Part shown: piece by piece, positions 33,580 to 42,628 of the stretch
Layout: each line of letters starts with the position of its first letter
Numbering within the stretch: the stretch's first letter is position 1
Source: JAAFHB01 sp037133495
GTDB taxonomy: Bacteria; Bacteroidota; Bacteroidia; Bacteroidales; Prolixibacteraceae
Assembly: GCA_037133495.1 (NCBI GenBank)
Contig: JBAXOA010000030.1
Span: 1-42,736, forward strand
DNA: 42,736 bases
Reading direction: 5' to 3'
Made by a program: the position numbers and the translations under genes
The notes under the pieces: model-generated
Told to the model about the DNA's origin: nothing
Databases searched by the model: none
What the model saw: the letters and a program-made list of their open reading frames with translations, nothing else

Positions 33580-35787
33580 ATGATCAGATTCATTTCAGTA
33601 GTTTCAATTGCGTTATTCATGCTTGTCTCCTGCACGACTCCGGCTTCCCAGGAAGCCAAGGAACAGCGGTTGACTGATTTCGTAAATCCGTTTATTGGAA
33701 CTGCTGATCACGGACATACCTATCCGGGGGCGGCCTTTCCTTTTGGACAAATTCAGCTTAGTCCCGATAATGGTACACAAGGTTGGGACTGGTGTTCCGG
33801 TTATCATTATTCCGATAGTATTGTTGCCGGATTTAGCCATATGCACCTTAGCGGTACAGGAATTGGTGATCTCGCCGATATCTCTTTCCTTCCGGTTACA
33901 GCAGAAGTAATCTTTCAGGATAAAGAAAAAAACAATGAATTTGTCTCCCGGTATGCAGGAAAATACTCCCACGATCAGGAAGTTGCAAAAGCCGGCTATT
34001 ATGCAGTGAAGTTGAAAAATAATGGTGTCAAAGCTGAATTTACCGTAACTGAACGAGCCGGATTGCATCGGTATACGTTTCCTGAAGGCGGACAGAATAA
34101 TTTATTGATTAATCTCGGTTTTGCAATTAACTGGGATAAACCCTACCAGACATCACTAAATGTCGTTGACAGTTTATTGGTTACAGGATCTCGTTTATCT
34201 CATGGCTGGGCTGCGGATCAGCATGTCTTTTTTGCCGTTCGGTTTTCAGCACCGGTTTCAAAATCTACAATTACCAATGTGGGAGGTGAGGGAAGAACTG
34301 TGGGATTTTTAAAATTTGCACAGAAACAAGTGATGGCCAAAGTTGGTGTTTCATCGGTAAGTATTGAAAATGCGCTTGCGAATCTTGACGCATCTTTGCC
34401 GGGATGGGACTTTGAAGCCACGCAAAAAGCCGCTTCTGATGCATGGGAAAAGGAATTGTCGAAAATACGTGTCAAGTCTGAAGATCTCGTACAAAAAACC
34501 ATATTTTATACTTCCCTTTATCATACAATGGTTGCACCCGCTTTATTCTCGGATTTAAATGGTGAGTTCAAAGGTGTGAAAGGGGACGTTCAAAAGGCAT
34601 CCGGTTACAATCGCTATACCGTTTTCTCTTTGTGGGATACTTATCGGGCATTGCATCCTTTGTTTACACTTACCCAGCAATCCAAGGTGAATGATATGGT
34701 GAAATCGATGCTCGATCATTATAAGCAAACCGGTTTACTTCCCGTGTGGGAACTGGAAGGAAACGAAACTTTCTGCATGGTTGGCAATCACTCAATCCCT
34801 GTAATTGCGGAAGCGCTTTTGAAAGGAATTGGAGATTTCGATCATGAACTGGCTTTTGAAGCCATGAAGGTGACTTCGATGCACGACCGCGATGGTATGG
34901 GACTTTACGATAAACTGGGCTTTATGCCTGCCGATAAGGTTCAGCAATCAGTGGCCAAGTCACTCGAAGTGGCTATTGATGACTGGTGTGTTGCTGCAGT
35001 AGCGCAGAAACTTGGCAAAATTGAGGACGCTGCTTACTTTAATAAAAGGGTTCAAAGTTTCAAAGCCTATTTTGATAAAGAGACCCGGTTTATGCGAGGA
35101 AAATTAAGTAACGGACAGTGGACAACTCCATTTGATCCGGCTTACTCCAACCACGAAGGAAGTGATTATACCGAAGGCAACGGCTGGCAGTATCTTTGGC
35201 TTGTTCCGCAAGATGTAACCGGTCTGATTGAATTATTAGGCGGGAAGGAAGCTTTTGCTGATAAACTCGATCAATTGTTCAAAGTTGAACAGGGTGTAAA
35301 GGGCGAAAAGGCTTCGAGTGACATATCAGGATTAATTGGCGCCTATGCTCATGGAAATGAGCCGGGGCATCATACCACATTTCTGTTTAACTATGCCGGC
35401 CGGGCATGGCGTACTCAGGAATTAAACCGCCAGATACAAACCACTATGTACACCAATCGTACGGATGGATTGTGTGGCAATGAGGATTGCGGACAGATGT
35501 CGGCATGGTATATTTTCAGCGCGATGGGATTTTATCCGGTCAATCCTTCGGAATTGAAATACCAGTTTGGATCACCACTGGTTCAGGAAGCAAAACTTGA
35601 GATAGCATCCGGGAAATACTTTACAATGAAGGCTCCTCTGGCTTCGGTTACCAATAAATACATTCAGGAGGTAAAACTTAACGGGAAAACACTCGACCGT
35701 TCTTTTATCACGCATCAGGAGATAATGGATGGCGGAACACTAGAATTTACGATGGGAGCTCAGGCAATTAAAAATTTATTCAAGTAA
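33580..35787 (+). CDS. GH92 family alpha-mannosidase, lipoprotein
   Basis: Probable exo-acting alpha-mannosidase that trims mannose from N-glycans or similar glycans, a calcium-dependent family. The 735-residue protein starts with a lipoprotein signal ending in LVSC, so it is probably anchored to the outer membrane or periplasm. GH92 features in order: VNPFIGTADHGHTYPGAAFPFG, GWDWCSGYHYSDS, FSHMHLSGTG near the N-terminus, SLWDTYRALHPLFTL, LLPVWELEGNETFCMVGNHSIPVIAEA, and GNEPGHHTTFLFNY with GLCGNEDCGQMSAWYIFSAMGFYP near the C-terminus. It is full length, unlike the remnant behind pstB. It is probably monocistronic. Confidence 0.93.
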   Translation: MIRFISVVSIALFMLVSCTTPASQEAKEQRLTDFVNPFIGTADHGHTYPGAAFPFGQIQLSPDNGTQGWDWCSGYHYSDSIVAGFSHMHLSGTGIGDLADISFLPVTAEVIFQDKEKNNEFVSRYAGKYSHDQEVAKAGYYAVKLKNNGVKAEFTVTERAGLHRYTFPEGGQNNLLINLGFAINWDKPYQTSLNVVDSLLVTGSRLSHGWAADQHVFFAVRFSAPVSKSTITNVGGEGRTVGFLKFAQKQVMAKVGVSSVSIENALANLDASLPGWDFEATQKAASDAWEKELSKIRVKSEDLVQKTIFYTSLYHTMVAPALFSDLNGEFKGVKGDVQKASGYNRYTVFSLWDTYRALHPLFTLTQQSKVNDMVKSMLDHYKQTGLLPVWELEGNETFCMVGNHSIPVIAEALLKGIGDFDHELAFEAMKVTSMHDRDGMGLYDKLGFMPADKVQQSVAKSLEVAIDDWCVAAVAQKLGKIEDAAYFNKRVQSFKAYFDKETRFMRGKLSNGQWTTPFDPAYSNHEGSDYTEGNGWQYLWLVPQDVTGLIELLGGKEAFADKLDQLFKVEQGVKGEKASSDISGLIGAYAHGNEPGHHTTFLFNYAGRAWRTQELNRQIQTTMYTNRTDGLCGNEDCGQMSAWYIFSAMGFYPVNPSELKYQFGSPLVQEAKLEIASGKYFTMKAPLASVTNKYIQEVKLNGKTLDRSFITHQEIMDGGTLEFTMGAQAIKNLFK

Positions 35788-35987
35788 TTGTATTTTTTAT
35801 GTTTAATTGGCATTTCTTTCGGTGGTTATCTGTGTCTTAACTTTTATTGGATATCTTCTTTCTGTTTGAATTGTTTGCTTTCTCAGGCAATCAGTGAATT
35901 TTTCATCGTATTTCCTATTTTTTTATGCAAAAAATGGAGATTTTACCAACAAAAATCAGCTTTATAACGAAAAATATTAATTATTTT

Positions 35988-36080
35988 TGAAACACCCATG
36001 AATCTGCGTTTCGCAAATGCGAATGAAGATAACACAGGTGTTCCATCAGGCAATTAAAAAATAAATTATTACTGATGAAA
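35988..36080 (+). repeat. 94-bp repeat element, copy 3 (93 bp)
   Basis: TGAAACACCC to CTGATGAAA, with the hairpin GCG-TTT-CGC. Mini-ORFs: 35998-36057 (MNLRFANANEDNTGVPSGN) and 36023-36064 (MKITQVFHQAIKK). Unlike the other copies its terminal ATG leads only to a 6-codon ORF. It lies about 90 bases upstream of the hydrogenase operon. Confidence 0.9.
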
Positions 36081-36157
36081 ATATTAAAATATTAATACAG
36101 CATCAACAGCATTCGATCAACCAAAGTTCTCATCGCAATATTCTGAATACCGAACTA

Positions 36158-36165
36158 AAAGGAGG
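36158..36165 (+). promoter_or_regulatory. Strong Shine-Dalgarno site (AAAGGAGG)
   Basis: A near-perfect anti-16S complement 7 bases before the ATG at 36173. Most genes in this window lack such a site, as is usual in Bacteroidota, so this one stands out. Confidence 0.7.
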
Positions 36166-36172
36166 CAGGAAG

Positions 36173-36673
36173 ATGATACTAAAAGAGGAAGTTTGCAATA
36201 TTCATAACATGACTGAAGAAGAGAAATACGATCTTCTTAAAAATGTTATAATTGATTACGAAAAGAAGGAGAGTAACCTGATTCAGGTTCTGCATATGGC
36301 ACAAGCCATTTTTGGCTACCTTCCCGCTGATGTACAACATTTTATAGCCGATCAGATGGAGCTCTCCATCTCGAAAGTTAACAGCGTTTTAACTTTTTAT
36401 TCTTTTTTTTCCACTCAGCCCAAAGGGAAATATACGGTTTCAATATGCCTTGGAACCGCTTGCTATGTCCGTGGAGGTAAGGAAGTGCTCTCGAAGTTAA
36501 AATCAGTTTTGGGTATCGATGTTGGCGCAACTACCGAGGATAAAATATTCTCTCTTTCTGTGATGCGCTGCATCGGAGCTTGCGGCTTAGCCCCGGCAAT
36601 GACGATCAATAATAAAGTCTATAAACAAGTGAATCCCAATAAAATTCAGCTGATTCTCGGCATGCTGAAATAG
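36173..36673 (+). CDS. hydC: NuoE/HydC-like [2Fe-2S] subunit of [FeFe] hydrogenase
   Basis: A 166-residue thioredoxin-like ferredoxin subunit of the multimeric hydrogenase, homologous to NuoE, HydC and HndA. The helical N-terminal part contains LIQVLHMAQAIFGYLP and VNSVLTFYSFF. The cluster cysteines are C92 and C97 (ICLGTACYVRGG) and C133 and C137 (RCIGACGLAPAM). In trimeric hydrogenases this subunit passes electrons to the NuoF-like flavin subunit, encoded next with 84 bases between. The start is fixed by the strong ribosome site upstream; a second Met at residue 13 is less likely. Confidence 0.9.
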   Translation: MILKEEVCNIHNMTEEEKYDLLKNVIIDYEKKESNLIQVLHMAQAIFGYLPADVQHFIADQMELSISKVNSVLTFYSFFSTQPKGKYTVSICLGTACYVRGGKEVLSKLKSVLGIDVGATTEDKIFSLSVMRCIGACGLAPAMTINNKVYKQVNPNKIQLILGMLK

Positions 36674-36757
36674 GCGTTAGAACTGTTCCTAAAAAGGATT
36701 GCAATATTTTTGCTACATTATTTCGGATTACCAACCTGTTATCATATCTGTAATATT

Positions 36758-39700
36758 ATGAAAATCAATACGTTTAACGACCTGGTAGCGATAAAAAATG
36801 ATTTTCTGAATAAAGAAAAGAAATATCAGTATACTGCTCATATTTGTTACGCTGTTGGTTGTTTATCTTCTGATTGTAAGGAGTTTAAAGAGGCATTTGT
36901 ACAGGCCTTGGAGCTGGCGAAGCTTCAGTCGAAAGTCAAAATTAAATTGACAGGCTGTATGGGGGCGTGTACGCTTGGTCCGACCTTGATTATCAATCCG
37001 GGAAATACTTTATATGTCAACCTTAACCCATCAAGTGCTGCAATAATTGTGAATCAGCATATTAAAAAAGGTAAAATTGCTGAAAAGCTTTGCTATAAAG
37101 ATCCTGATACCGGAGAGATTATTCCTGATTTAAATAATATTCCATTTTTCAAGCATCAGCTTAAAATAGTACTCCGAAATTGTGGAATAATTGATTATGC
37201 TTCAGTTACTGAATATATTTCCAGAGAGGGATATTTTGCATTGGCGAAAGTTCTCAAATCAATGACCCGGCTTGAGGTGATTGATGAAATTAAAAAATCG
37301 GGGCTGCGCGGTCGTGGTGGTGGCGGCTTCCCGGTGGGTTTAAAGTGGTCGATGGCTAACGCTGCGGTAAGCGATCAAAAATACCTCATCTGTAATGCCG
37401 ACGAAGGTGACCCAGGCGCTTTTATGGATCGCAGCTTAATGGAAGGCGATGCTCATTCGGTGATCGAAGGAATGCTCATAGGCGGTTATGCAATTGGCGC
37501 AAATAAGGGGATTGTTTATATTCGGGCTGAATATCCTATTGCTGTTGAGCGACTTACGCTGGCAATAAAGGCAGCGCGGGAACTCGGACTATTGGGACAA
37601 AATATCCTTGAAAGTGATTTCAGCTTTGATATTCAAATTCGAATCGGGGCGGGTGCATTTGTATGTGGCGAAGAGACCGCATTGATGGATTCAGTAGAAG
37701 GAAAACGTGGAGAACCACGGCAAAAACCACCTTTCCCCGTTCAAAGTGGTTTGTTCGGAAAACCATCAGTAATTAATAATGTTGAAACTTTTGGAAATAT
37801 TGCACCTATCATTTTTAGGGGAGCAGAATGGTATTCAGCCATCGGTACAGAAAAGAGCAAAGGAACAAAAGTTTTTGCCCTTGCAGGTGATATTGTTCAT
37901 AAAGGATTGATTGAAGTGCCAATGGGGGTTACCTTGGGCGAGATCATTTATGAGGTCGGCGGAGGAATTCCACGAGGTAAATCATTTAAGGTGGCTCAGA
38001 CCGGAGGCCCTTCCGGCGGCTGTCTCACTCCGGGGCATCTCAATACCCAAATTGACTATGACTCACTGATTGAACATGGTGCAATAATGGGATCTGGGGG
38101 TTTAATCTGCGCCGATGAGGACACCTGCATGGTGGATATGGCGCGGTTTTTTATGGACTTTGTTCAGGATGAGTCATGTGGAAAATGCATCCCATGCCGG
38201 ATTGGCACCAAAAGAATGCTCGAGATTCTCGAACGGATCACCCGGGGCGAAGGGAAGGAGGGCGATGTGGATCTGCTCATCGAATTAGGCAATTCAATTA
38301 AAGAATCGGCTATTTGTGGCTTGGGACAAACCGCTCCCAACCCGGTACTTAGCACAATAAAATATTTCAGAAAGGAATATGATGAACATATCCGGCAAAA
38401 ATATTGCAGCGCGGGAGTGTGTAACGATCTTTTTATCTCTCCATGTCAAAACGCGTGCCCTGCCGGAGTAAATGTTCCCGGATATATAGCGCTTATTGCT
38501 GCAGGGAGAGTTCGGGATGCTTATAACCTGATCCGTCAGGAAAATCCATTCCCGTCAATCTGTGGCCGTGTGTGCACTCATCCATGCGAAAGTAAATGCC
38601 GGCGGGCTCAGCTCGACGAACCTATTGCTATTGCTGATCTCAAGCGTTATGCCGCTGATTATGTGCTAAATTCAGGAGAACCCTTTATGAGCCTCATCTT
38701 TCAGAAAAACGGAAAGTCAGTAGGAATAATAGGAGCCGGTCCTTCAGGGTTGACTTGCGGTTACTATCTGGCACGCCTGGGATATGCGGTTGATATTTAT
38801 GAAGAGAAAAGTGTTGCGGGCGGAATTCTGGCCTATGGAATTCCTGAATATCGTTTGTCTAAAGAGGCTTTACGCAAGGAAATAAGTTCGATTACGCAGG
38901 CCGGAATCAATATTATTTACAATACGAAAATTGGGAAGGACATTACATTCAGTGAGCTAAAATCAAAATACAGCGCTGTTTACATCGCTACAGGCACCCA
39001 GCTTTCCCGCAAGATAGGAATTGAAGGAGAAGAGAAAAATGGCGTTTATCACGGATTAGACTTTCTGCGGGATATTAACCTTGAAAAAAATGTGACTGCA
39101 AAAGGAATTGTTGCTGTTATTGGAGGTGGAAGCACTGCAATTGATGCGGCAAGGTCGGCCCTTCGTCTGGGCGCTCAGAAAGTTCATATTCTTTACCGGA
39201 GAACCAGAGAGGAGATGCCGGCTGACAAGCGGGAAATTGCAGATGCAATCGAAGAGGGAATTATCTTGCATGAACTTGTAGCACCCCTTCGCTTTATTGG
39301 GAATAAGACAATCTCACGTATCGAATGCATCAGGATGCGACCTGGCAAATTCGGCAAAGATGGAAGGCGAATACCTGTTGTTATTCCGGATTCTAATTTT
39401 ATGCTGGAGATCGACCTTGCAATCCCGGCAGTAAGCCAATACTCTGACTTCCCTTTTATCTCAAAAGCGGAAGTTGGAATCACCGATTGGGGAACATTTA
39501 TTGTTGATTCGGAAACCCAAATGACAACCCAGCCGGGAATATTTGCAGGTGGCGACGTAGCCCGTGGCTCTGATGTCGTAATTACTGCCATTGCAGACGG
39601 GAAAAATGCCTCAAAATCTATTGATAAATATCTGGGAGGGAAGGGTAAATTAAATATTGGTGAAGCAATTGAGATTCCTGCCAAGACGATCGATGATGGA

Positions 39701-39844
39701 AATGTTGTTGAACATGAGCGACTTCAGATGCGATATCTTGAATTGGAACATCGAAAGGGAAATTTTGATGAAGTTCCGCAAGGTTTTCACAAACTAAATG
39801 CCATTGCTGAAGCGATGAGGTGTTTGCAATGTTCAAAACGTTAA
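36758..39844 (+). CDS. hydB: HydB/NuoF-like subunit fused to a GltD/NfnB-like NADPH oxidoreductase
   Basis: A 1028-residue electron-transfer subunit. The ATG at 36758 is preferred over the TTG at 36710. Modules in order: thioredoxin-like [2Fe-2S] domain with C30, C35, C67 and C71; NuoF core with GRGGGGFPVGLKW (185-197, NADH and FMN site), ICNADEGDPGAF and GAGAFVCGEETALM; NuoF [4Fe-4S] cysteines in SCGKCIPC (C474, C477, C480) and C520. At about residue 550 the usual C-terminal ferredoxin domain is replaced by a GltD-like module: cysteines C563, C567, C602, C606, C610 and C614, the FAD fold GAGPSG (659-664), an NADPH-type fold (IGGGSTAIDAARS), and GIFAGGDVARGSDVV. It probably takes electrons to or from NADH at the first flavin and NADPH at the second. 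The hydrogenase follows 15 bases later. Confidence 0.88.
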   Translation: MKINTFNDLVAIKNDFLNKEKKYQYTAHICYAVGCLSSDCKEFKEAFVQALELAKLQSKVKIKLTGCMGACTLGPTLIINPGNTLYVNLNPSSAAIIVNQHIKKGKIAEKLCYKDPDTGEIIPDLNNIPFFKHQLKIVLRNCGIIDYASVTEYISREGYFALAKVLKSMTRLEVIDEIKKSGLRGRGGGGFPVGLKWSMANAAVSDQKYLICNADEGDPGAFMDRSLMEGDAHSVIEGMLIGGYAIGANKGIVYIRAEYPIAVERLTLAIKAARELGLLGQNILESDFSFDIQIRIGAGAFVCGEETALMDSVEGKRGEPRQKPPFPVQSGLFGKPSVINNVETFGNIAPIIFRGAEWYSAIGTEKSKGTKVFALAGDIVHKGLIEVPMGVTLGEIIYEVGGGIPRGKSFKVAQTGGPSGGCLTPGHLNTQIDYDSLIEHGAIMGSGGLICADEDTCMVDMARFFMDFVQDESCGKCIPCRIGTKRMLEILERITRGEGKEGDVDLLIELGNSIKESAICGLGQTAPNPVLSTIKYFRKEYDEHIRQKYCSAGVCNDLFISPCQNACPAGVNVPGYIALIAAGRVRDAYNLIRQENPFPSICGRVCTHPCESKCRRAQLDEPIAIADLKRYAADYVLNSGEPFMSLIFQKNGKSVGIIGAGPSGLTCGYYLARLGYAVDIYEEKSVAGGILAYGIPEYRLSKEALRKEISSITQAGINIIYNTKIGKDITFSELKSKYSAVYIATGTQLSRKIGIEGEEKNGVYHGLDFLRDINLEKNVTAKGIVAVIGGGSTAIDAARSALRLGAQKVHILYRRTREEMPADKREIADAIEEGIILHELVAPLRFIGNKTISRIECIRMRPGKFGKDGRRIPVVIPDSNFMLEIDLAIPAVSQYSDFPFISKAEVGITDWGTFIVDSETQMTTQPGIFAGGDVARGSDVVITAIADGKNASKSIDKYLGGKGKLNIGEAIEIPAKTIDDGNVVEHERLQMRYLELEHRKGNFDEVPQGFHKLNAIAEAMRCLQCSKR

Positions 39845-39859
39845 AATGCTGAAAATCTA

Positions 39860-41641
39860 ATGAATATGATAAATCTGACGATTAATAATAAGGCAATACA
39901 GGTTGAAGAAGGAACAACCATCTTTGAAGCTGCTAAGCTCAGCAATATTCTGATTCCTCACTTTTGTTACATGGAAAATGTTCATCAGATTGGTTCATGC
40001 CGCATCTGTGTAGTCGAGGTTGAAGGAGGGAAAACCCTGATGGCCTCGTGTGTGACTGCCGCTAAAGAGGGAATGATTGTTCATACCAATTCCGAGCGTG
40101 TCAGAAATATCAGAAAAGTGATTTATGAATTAATGCTGTCTGATCACCCAAAGGAGTGCCTGAGTTGCTGGCGAAATCAAAACTGCGAACTGCAGGAACT
40201 TGGGAATCTGATTCAAATTAGCGAATTCAGGTATGAAGGAGCTAAATCGAAAGATGTTGTTGACAGTTCAAGTCCTTCAATTGTTCGCGACAGCTCAAAA
40301 TGTATTCTTTGCCGGCGCTGTGTGACTGTATGCAACCAAATTCAAGGTGTGGGTCTGATGAATCCTCACCACCGGGGTTTCTCAACATTTATTGGTCCGT
40401 CGGAAGACGAACTCCTTGGAGAATCGGTCTGCACAAATTGTGGCCAGTGTGTGTTGGTATGCCCGGTTGGTGCTTTGAAGGAAAAAGATTCCACTTCTAT
40501 AGTATGGGAAGCATTGTACGATAAGAACAAAACGGTTGTCGTTCAAACTGCTCCCGCGGTACGTGCCGCTTTAGGTGAGATATTTGGTTATAAACCTGGC
40601 ACACTGGTAACGGGAAAGATGGCTTCTGCATTGCACGAGCTGGAGTTCGACTATGTTTTCGATACCAATTTTGCTGCAGATCTTACCATTATGGAGGAGG
40701 GATCCGAATTTCTGGAAAGGGTGAAGAATGGCTTGACAGCCCCTGGAAAAGATGGGGTTTTGCCAATGATCACGAGTTGCAGTCCAGGTTGGATTAAATT
40801 TATGGAGCACCGTTTTCCCGATCAGCTGGCGCATCTGTCGAGCTGTAAATCCCCCCACATGATGCTGGGCGCCTTAACAAAAAGCTACTTCGCTGAGAAA
40901 ATGAACATCGATCCGGCAAAATTATTTGTCGTTTCTGTGATGCCTTGCACCGCCAAAAAATTTGAAATTACTCGTCCTGAAATGTTCAGTAACGGATTGG
41001 CAGATGTTGATGCAGTAATCACAACCCGCGAACTGGGACGGATGATTAAGGATGCAGGAATTGATTTTAAAGAGCTGCCTGAGGGTGAGTTCGATAGTCC
41101 TCTTGGTCTTTCGTCTGGCGCTGCTGATATTTTTGGGACTACCGGCGGCGTTATGGAAGCTGCTTTACGGACAGTATATGAGCTGGTTACAGGTCGCGAG
41201 CTTCCTGCCAATAATCTTCATATCCAGCCTCTTGCGGGATTGAATAGTATAAAAACGGCCTCCTTAAAGATCGAAAATCCTTTGCCTGAATATGCTTTTC
41301 TGTCTGGTGTAAATGTGAATGTAGCTGTTACAAGCGGGCTTTCCGGCGCTGCCCAGTTGCTTGAAGAAATCAAAAATGGATCAAGTCCCTATCATTTTAT
41401 CGAAATAATGGGCTGTCCGGGTGGTTGTATAAGTGGGGGAGGACAACCCCGCCCTGTTAATGATGCTATCCGAATGCTGCGACTTAATGCAATTTACAGA
41501 GAAGACGAAGGGAAGACAATGCGCAAATCGCATGAGAATAAAGATGTCATACAATTATACCGTGATTTTCTTGGTGTTCCTCTTGGTCATAAGTCACATG
41601 AACTGCTCCATACTGTTTATACCCAGAGGCGAAAAAACTGA
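39860..41641 (+). CDS. hydA: [FeFe] hydrogenase catalytic subunit, HydA/HndD type
   Basis: Makes or oxidises H2 at the H-cluster. The 593-residue protein has an N-terminal [2Fe-2S] domain (C36, C47, C50, C64), a His-ligated [4Fe-4S] cluster (H96, C100, C103, C109), two [4Fe-4S] ferredoxin clusters (C148, C151, C154, C158 and C191, C194, C197, C201), and the H-domain. L1 reads TSCSPGW (305-311), L2 MPCTAKKFE (361-369) and L3 EIMGCPGGCISGGGQP (near 513-528). A C-terminal small-subunit-like tail (RKSHENKDVIQLYRDFLG) completes it. The L1 second residue is Ser where the textbook motif has Cys; I recall this form from other HndD-type enzymes, so it is not treated as damage. With HydC and the HydB fusion it forms a probable soluble, possibly bifurcating complex. 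The maturases HydE, HydF and HydG are not in the window. Confidence 0.93.
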   Translation: MNMINLTINNKAIQVEEGTTIFEAAKLSNILIPHFCYMENVHQIGSCRICVVEVEGGKTLMASCVTAAKEGMIVHTNSERVRNIRKVIYELMLSDHPKECLSCWRNQNCELQELGNLIQISEFRYEGAKSKDVVDSSSPSIVRDSSKCILCRRCVTVCNQIQGVGLMNPHHRGFSTFIGPSEDELLGESVCTNCGQCVLVCPVGALKEKDSTSIVWEALYDKNKTVVVQTAPAVRAALGEIFGYKPGTLVTGKMASALHELEFDYVFDTNFAADLTIMEEGSEFLERVKNGLTAPGKDGVLPMITSCSPGWIKFMEHRFPDQLAHLSSCKSPHMMLGALTKSYFAEKMNIDPAKLFVVSVMPCTAKKFEITRPEMFSNGLADVDAVITTRELGRMIKDAGIDFKELPEGEFDSPLGLSSGAADIFGTTGGVMEAALRTVYELVTGRELPANNLHIQPLAGLNSIKTASLKIENPLPEYAFLSGVNVNVAVTSGLSGAAQLLEEIKNGSSPYHFIEIMGCPGGCISGGGQPRPVNDAIRMLRLNAIYREDEGKTMRKSHENKDVIQLYRDFLGVPLGHKSHELLHTVYTQRRKN

Positions 41642-41830
41642 AAGGGAAAAATCAGGTTCTGCTCGCTATCCAAGATATGCTTAAAATTGATATCGGAGAA
41701 ACAACCCCGGATGGTAATTTTTCTCTGCTTCAAACCAATTGTCTGGGGATTCTGCCATAAAGCTCCTGTAGCGCTGATTGCACCGCTGCTATAGTAACAG
41801 GTAGTGCAAAAATACTTTAACTGTCGGCTA

Positions 41831-42628
41831 TTAAAGCGATCTGAAAACGTCGTATCCATAACGGATGATCATTATCGAAACGATGATCAGGAAAAAAATA
41901 CGGATAAAGCTATTTCCTCTTTTTAGTGCCATTTTGCTGCCAATAATACTACCGGTTATATTGAAAATAGCCATCAGAAAGGCTATTCCAATAATGTAAT
42001 TTCCCTGTCGTATAAAAACAATCAGTGCCGATAGGTTGGTCATGCAATTCACAATTTTTGCATAAGCCGAAGCCTGAACAAATTCAAAGCCAAGGATAAC
42101 CACAAACGCAAGTACGAAGAAACTCCCTGTTCCCGGACCAAAAAAACCGTCGTAAAATCCTATGACAAGCCCAATTATTGCTCCAAACACCATCTGCCGT
42201 TTAACGGATAACTGTTTTGTAGCAACATGACCCAGGTCTTTTTTTATGAAAGAGTAAATCGCAATGGCAATTAAAATGATTAAAATGATGGGTTTCAATG
42301 TTGCCGGATTGATGATGCTAACAATTTTAGCGCCAAAATAAGAAGCGATAAATGACGCGAGTCCAATCGTGATTAGTAGTTGTGTGTTAAACCTGATGCG
42401 TCTGGAATATTGAAAGGCTGCCATCGATGTTCCCGAAAGTGCAGCAATTTTATTTGTTCCAAAAATGGTAGGCAGCGAAGAACCGGGAAGGGTCACTAAT
42501 AAAGCCGGAAGCTGGATAAGTCCACCTCCGCCTACTACCGCATCTATAAATCCGGCCATAAATGCGAGAACAGATAAGATCAATAATGTCAGCGCATTAT
42601 ATTCTAAAAAAAGGCCCGGAATGTCCAT
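41831..42628 (-). CDS. TSUP (TauE/SafE) family membrane permease
   Basis: A 265-residue membrane protein with about eight hydrophobic segments, of the family that exports sulfite, sulfonates or related anions. The signature AFMAGFIDAVVGGGGLIQLPALL lies near the start, FGTNKIAALSGTSMAAFQY follows, and GFYDGFFGPGTGSFF is in the second half. The ATG complementary to 42626-42628 is used; the longer frame starts at a TTG and adds 15 residues of unlikely membrane context. The substrate is unknown. It is convergent with the hydrogenase operon, separated by about 190 bases with no strong terminator. Confidence 0.87.
   Translation of the reverse strand: MDIPGLFLEYNALTLLILSVLAFMAGFIDAVVGGGGLIQLPALLVTLPGSSLPTIFGTNKIAALSGTSMAAFQYSRRIRFNTQLLITIGLASFIASYFGAKIVSIINPATLKPIILIILIAIAIYSFIKKDLGHVATKQLSVKRQMVFGAIIGLVIGFYDGFFGPGTGSFFVLAFVVILGFEFVQASAYAKIVNCMTNLSALIVFIRQGNYIIGIAFLMAIFNITGSIIGSKMALKRGNSFIRIFFLIIVSIMIIRYGYDVFRSL

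Larger units (their letters stand above)
35788..36172 (+). other. Long intergenic region before the hydrogenase operon
   Basis: About 385 AT-rich bases containing repeat copy 3 at 35988-36080. After it, only a 6-codon ORF (MKILKY) follows the repeat's terminal ATG. The hydrogenase promoter is presumably here, but no clear -33/-7 pair was found. Confidence 0.5.

Noticed and set aside
39193..39684. A 163-codon open frame on the minus strand inside the hydrogenase flavoprotein gene
   Set aside because: It is antisense to a clearly conserved coding region and has no recognisable features.
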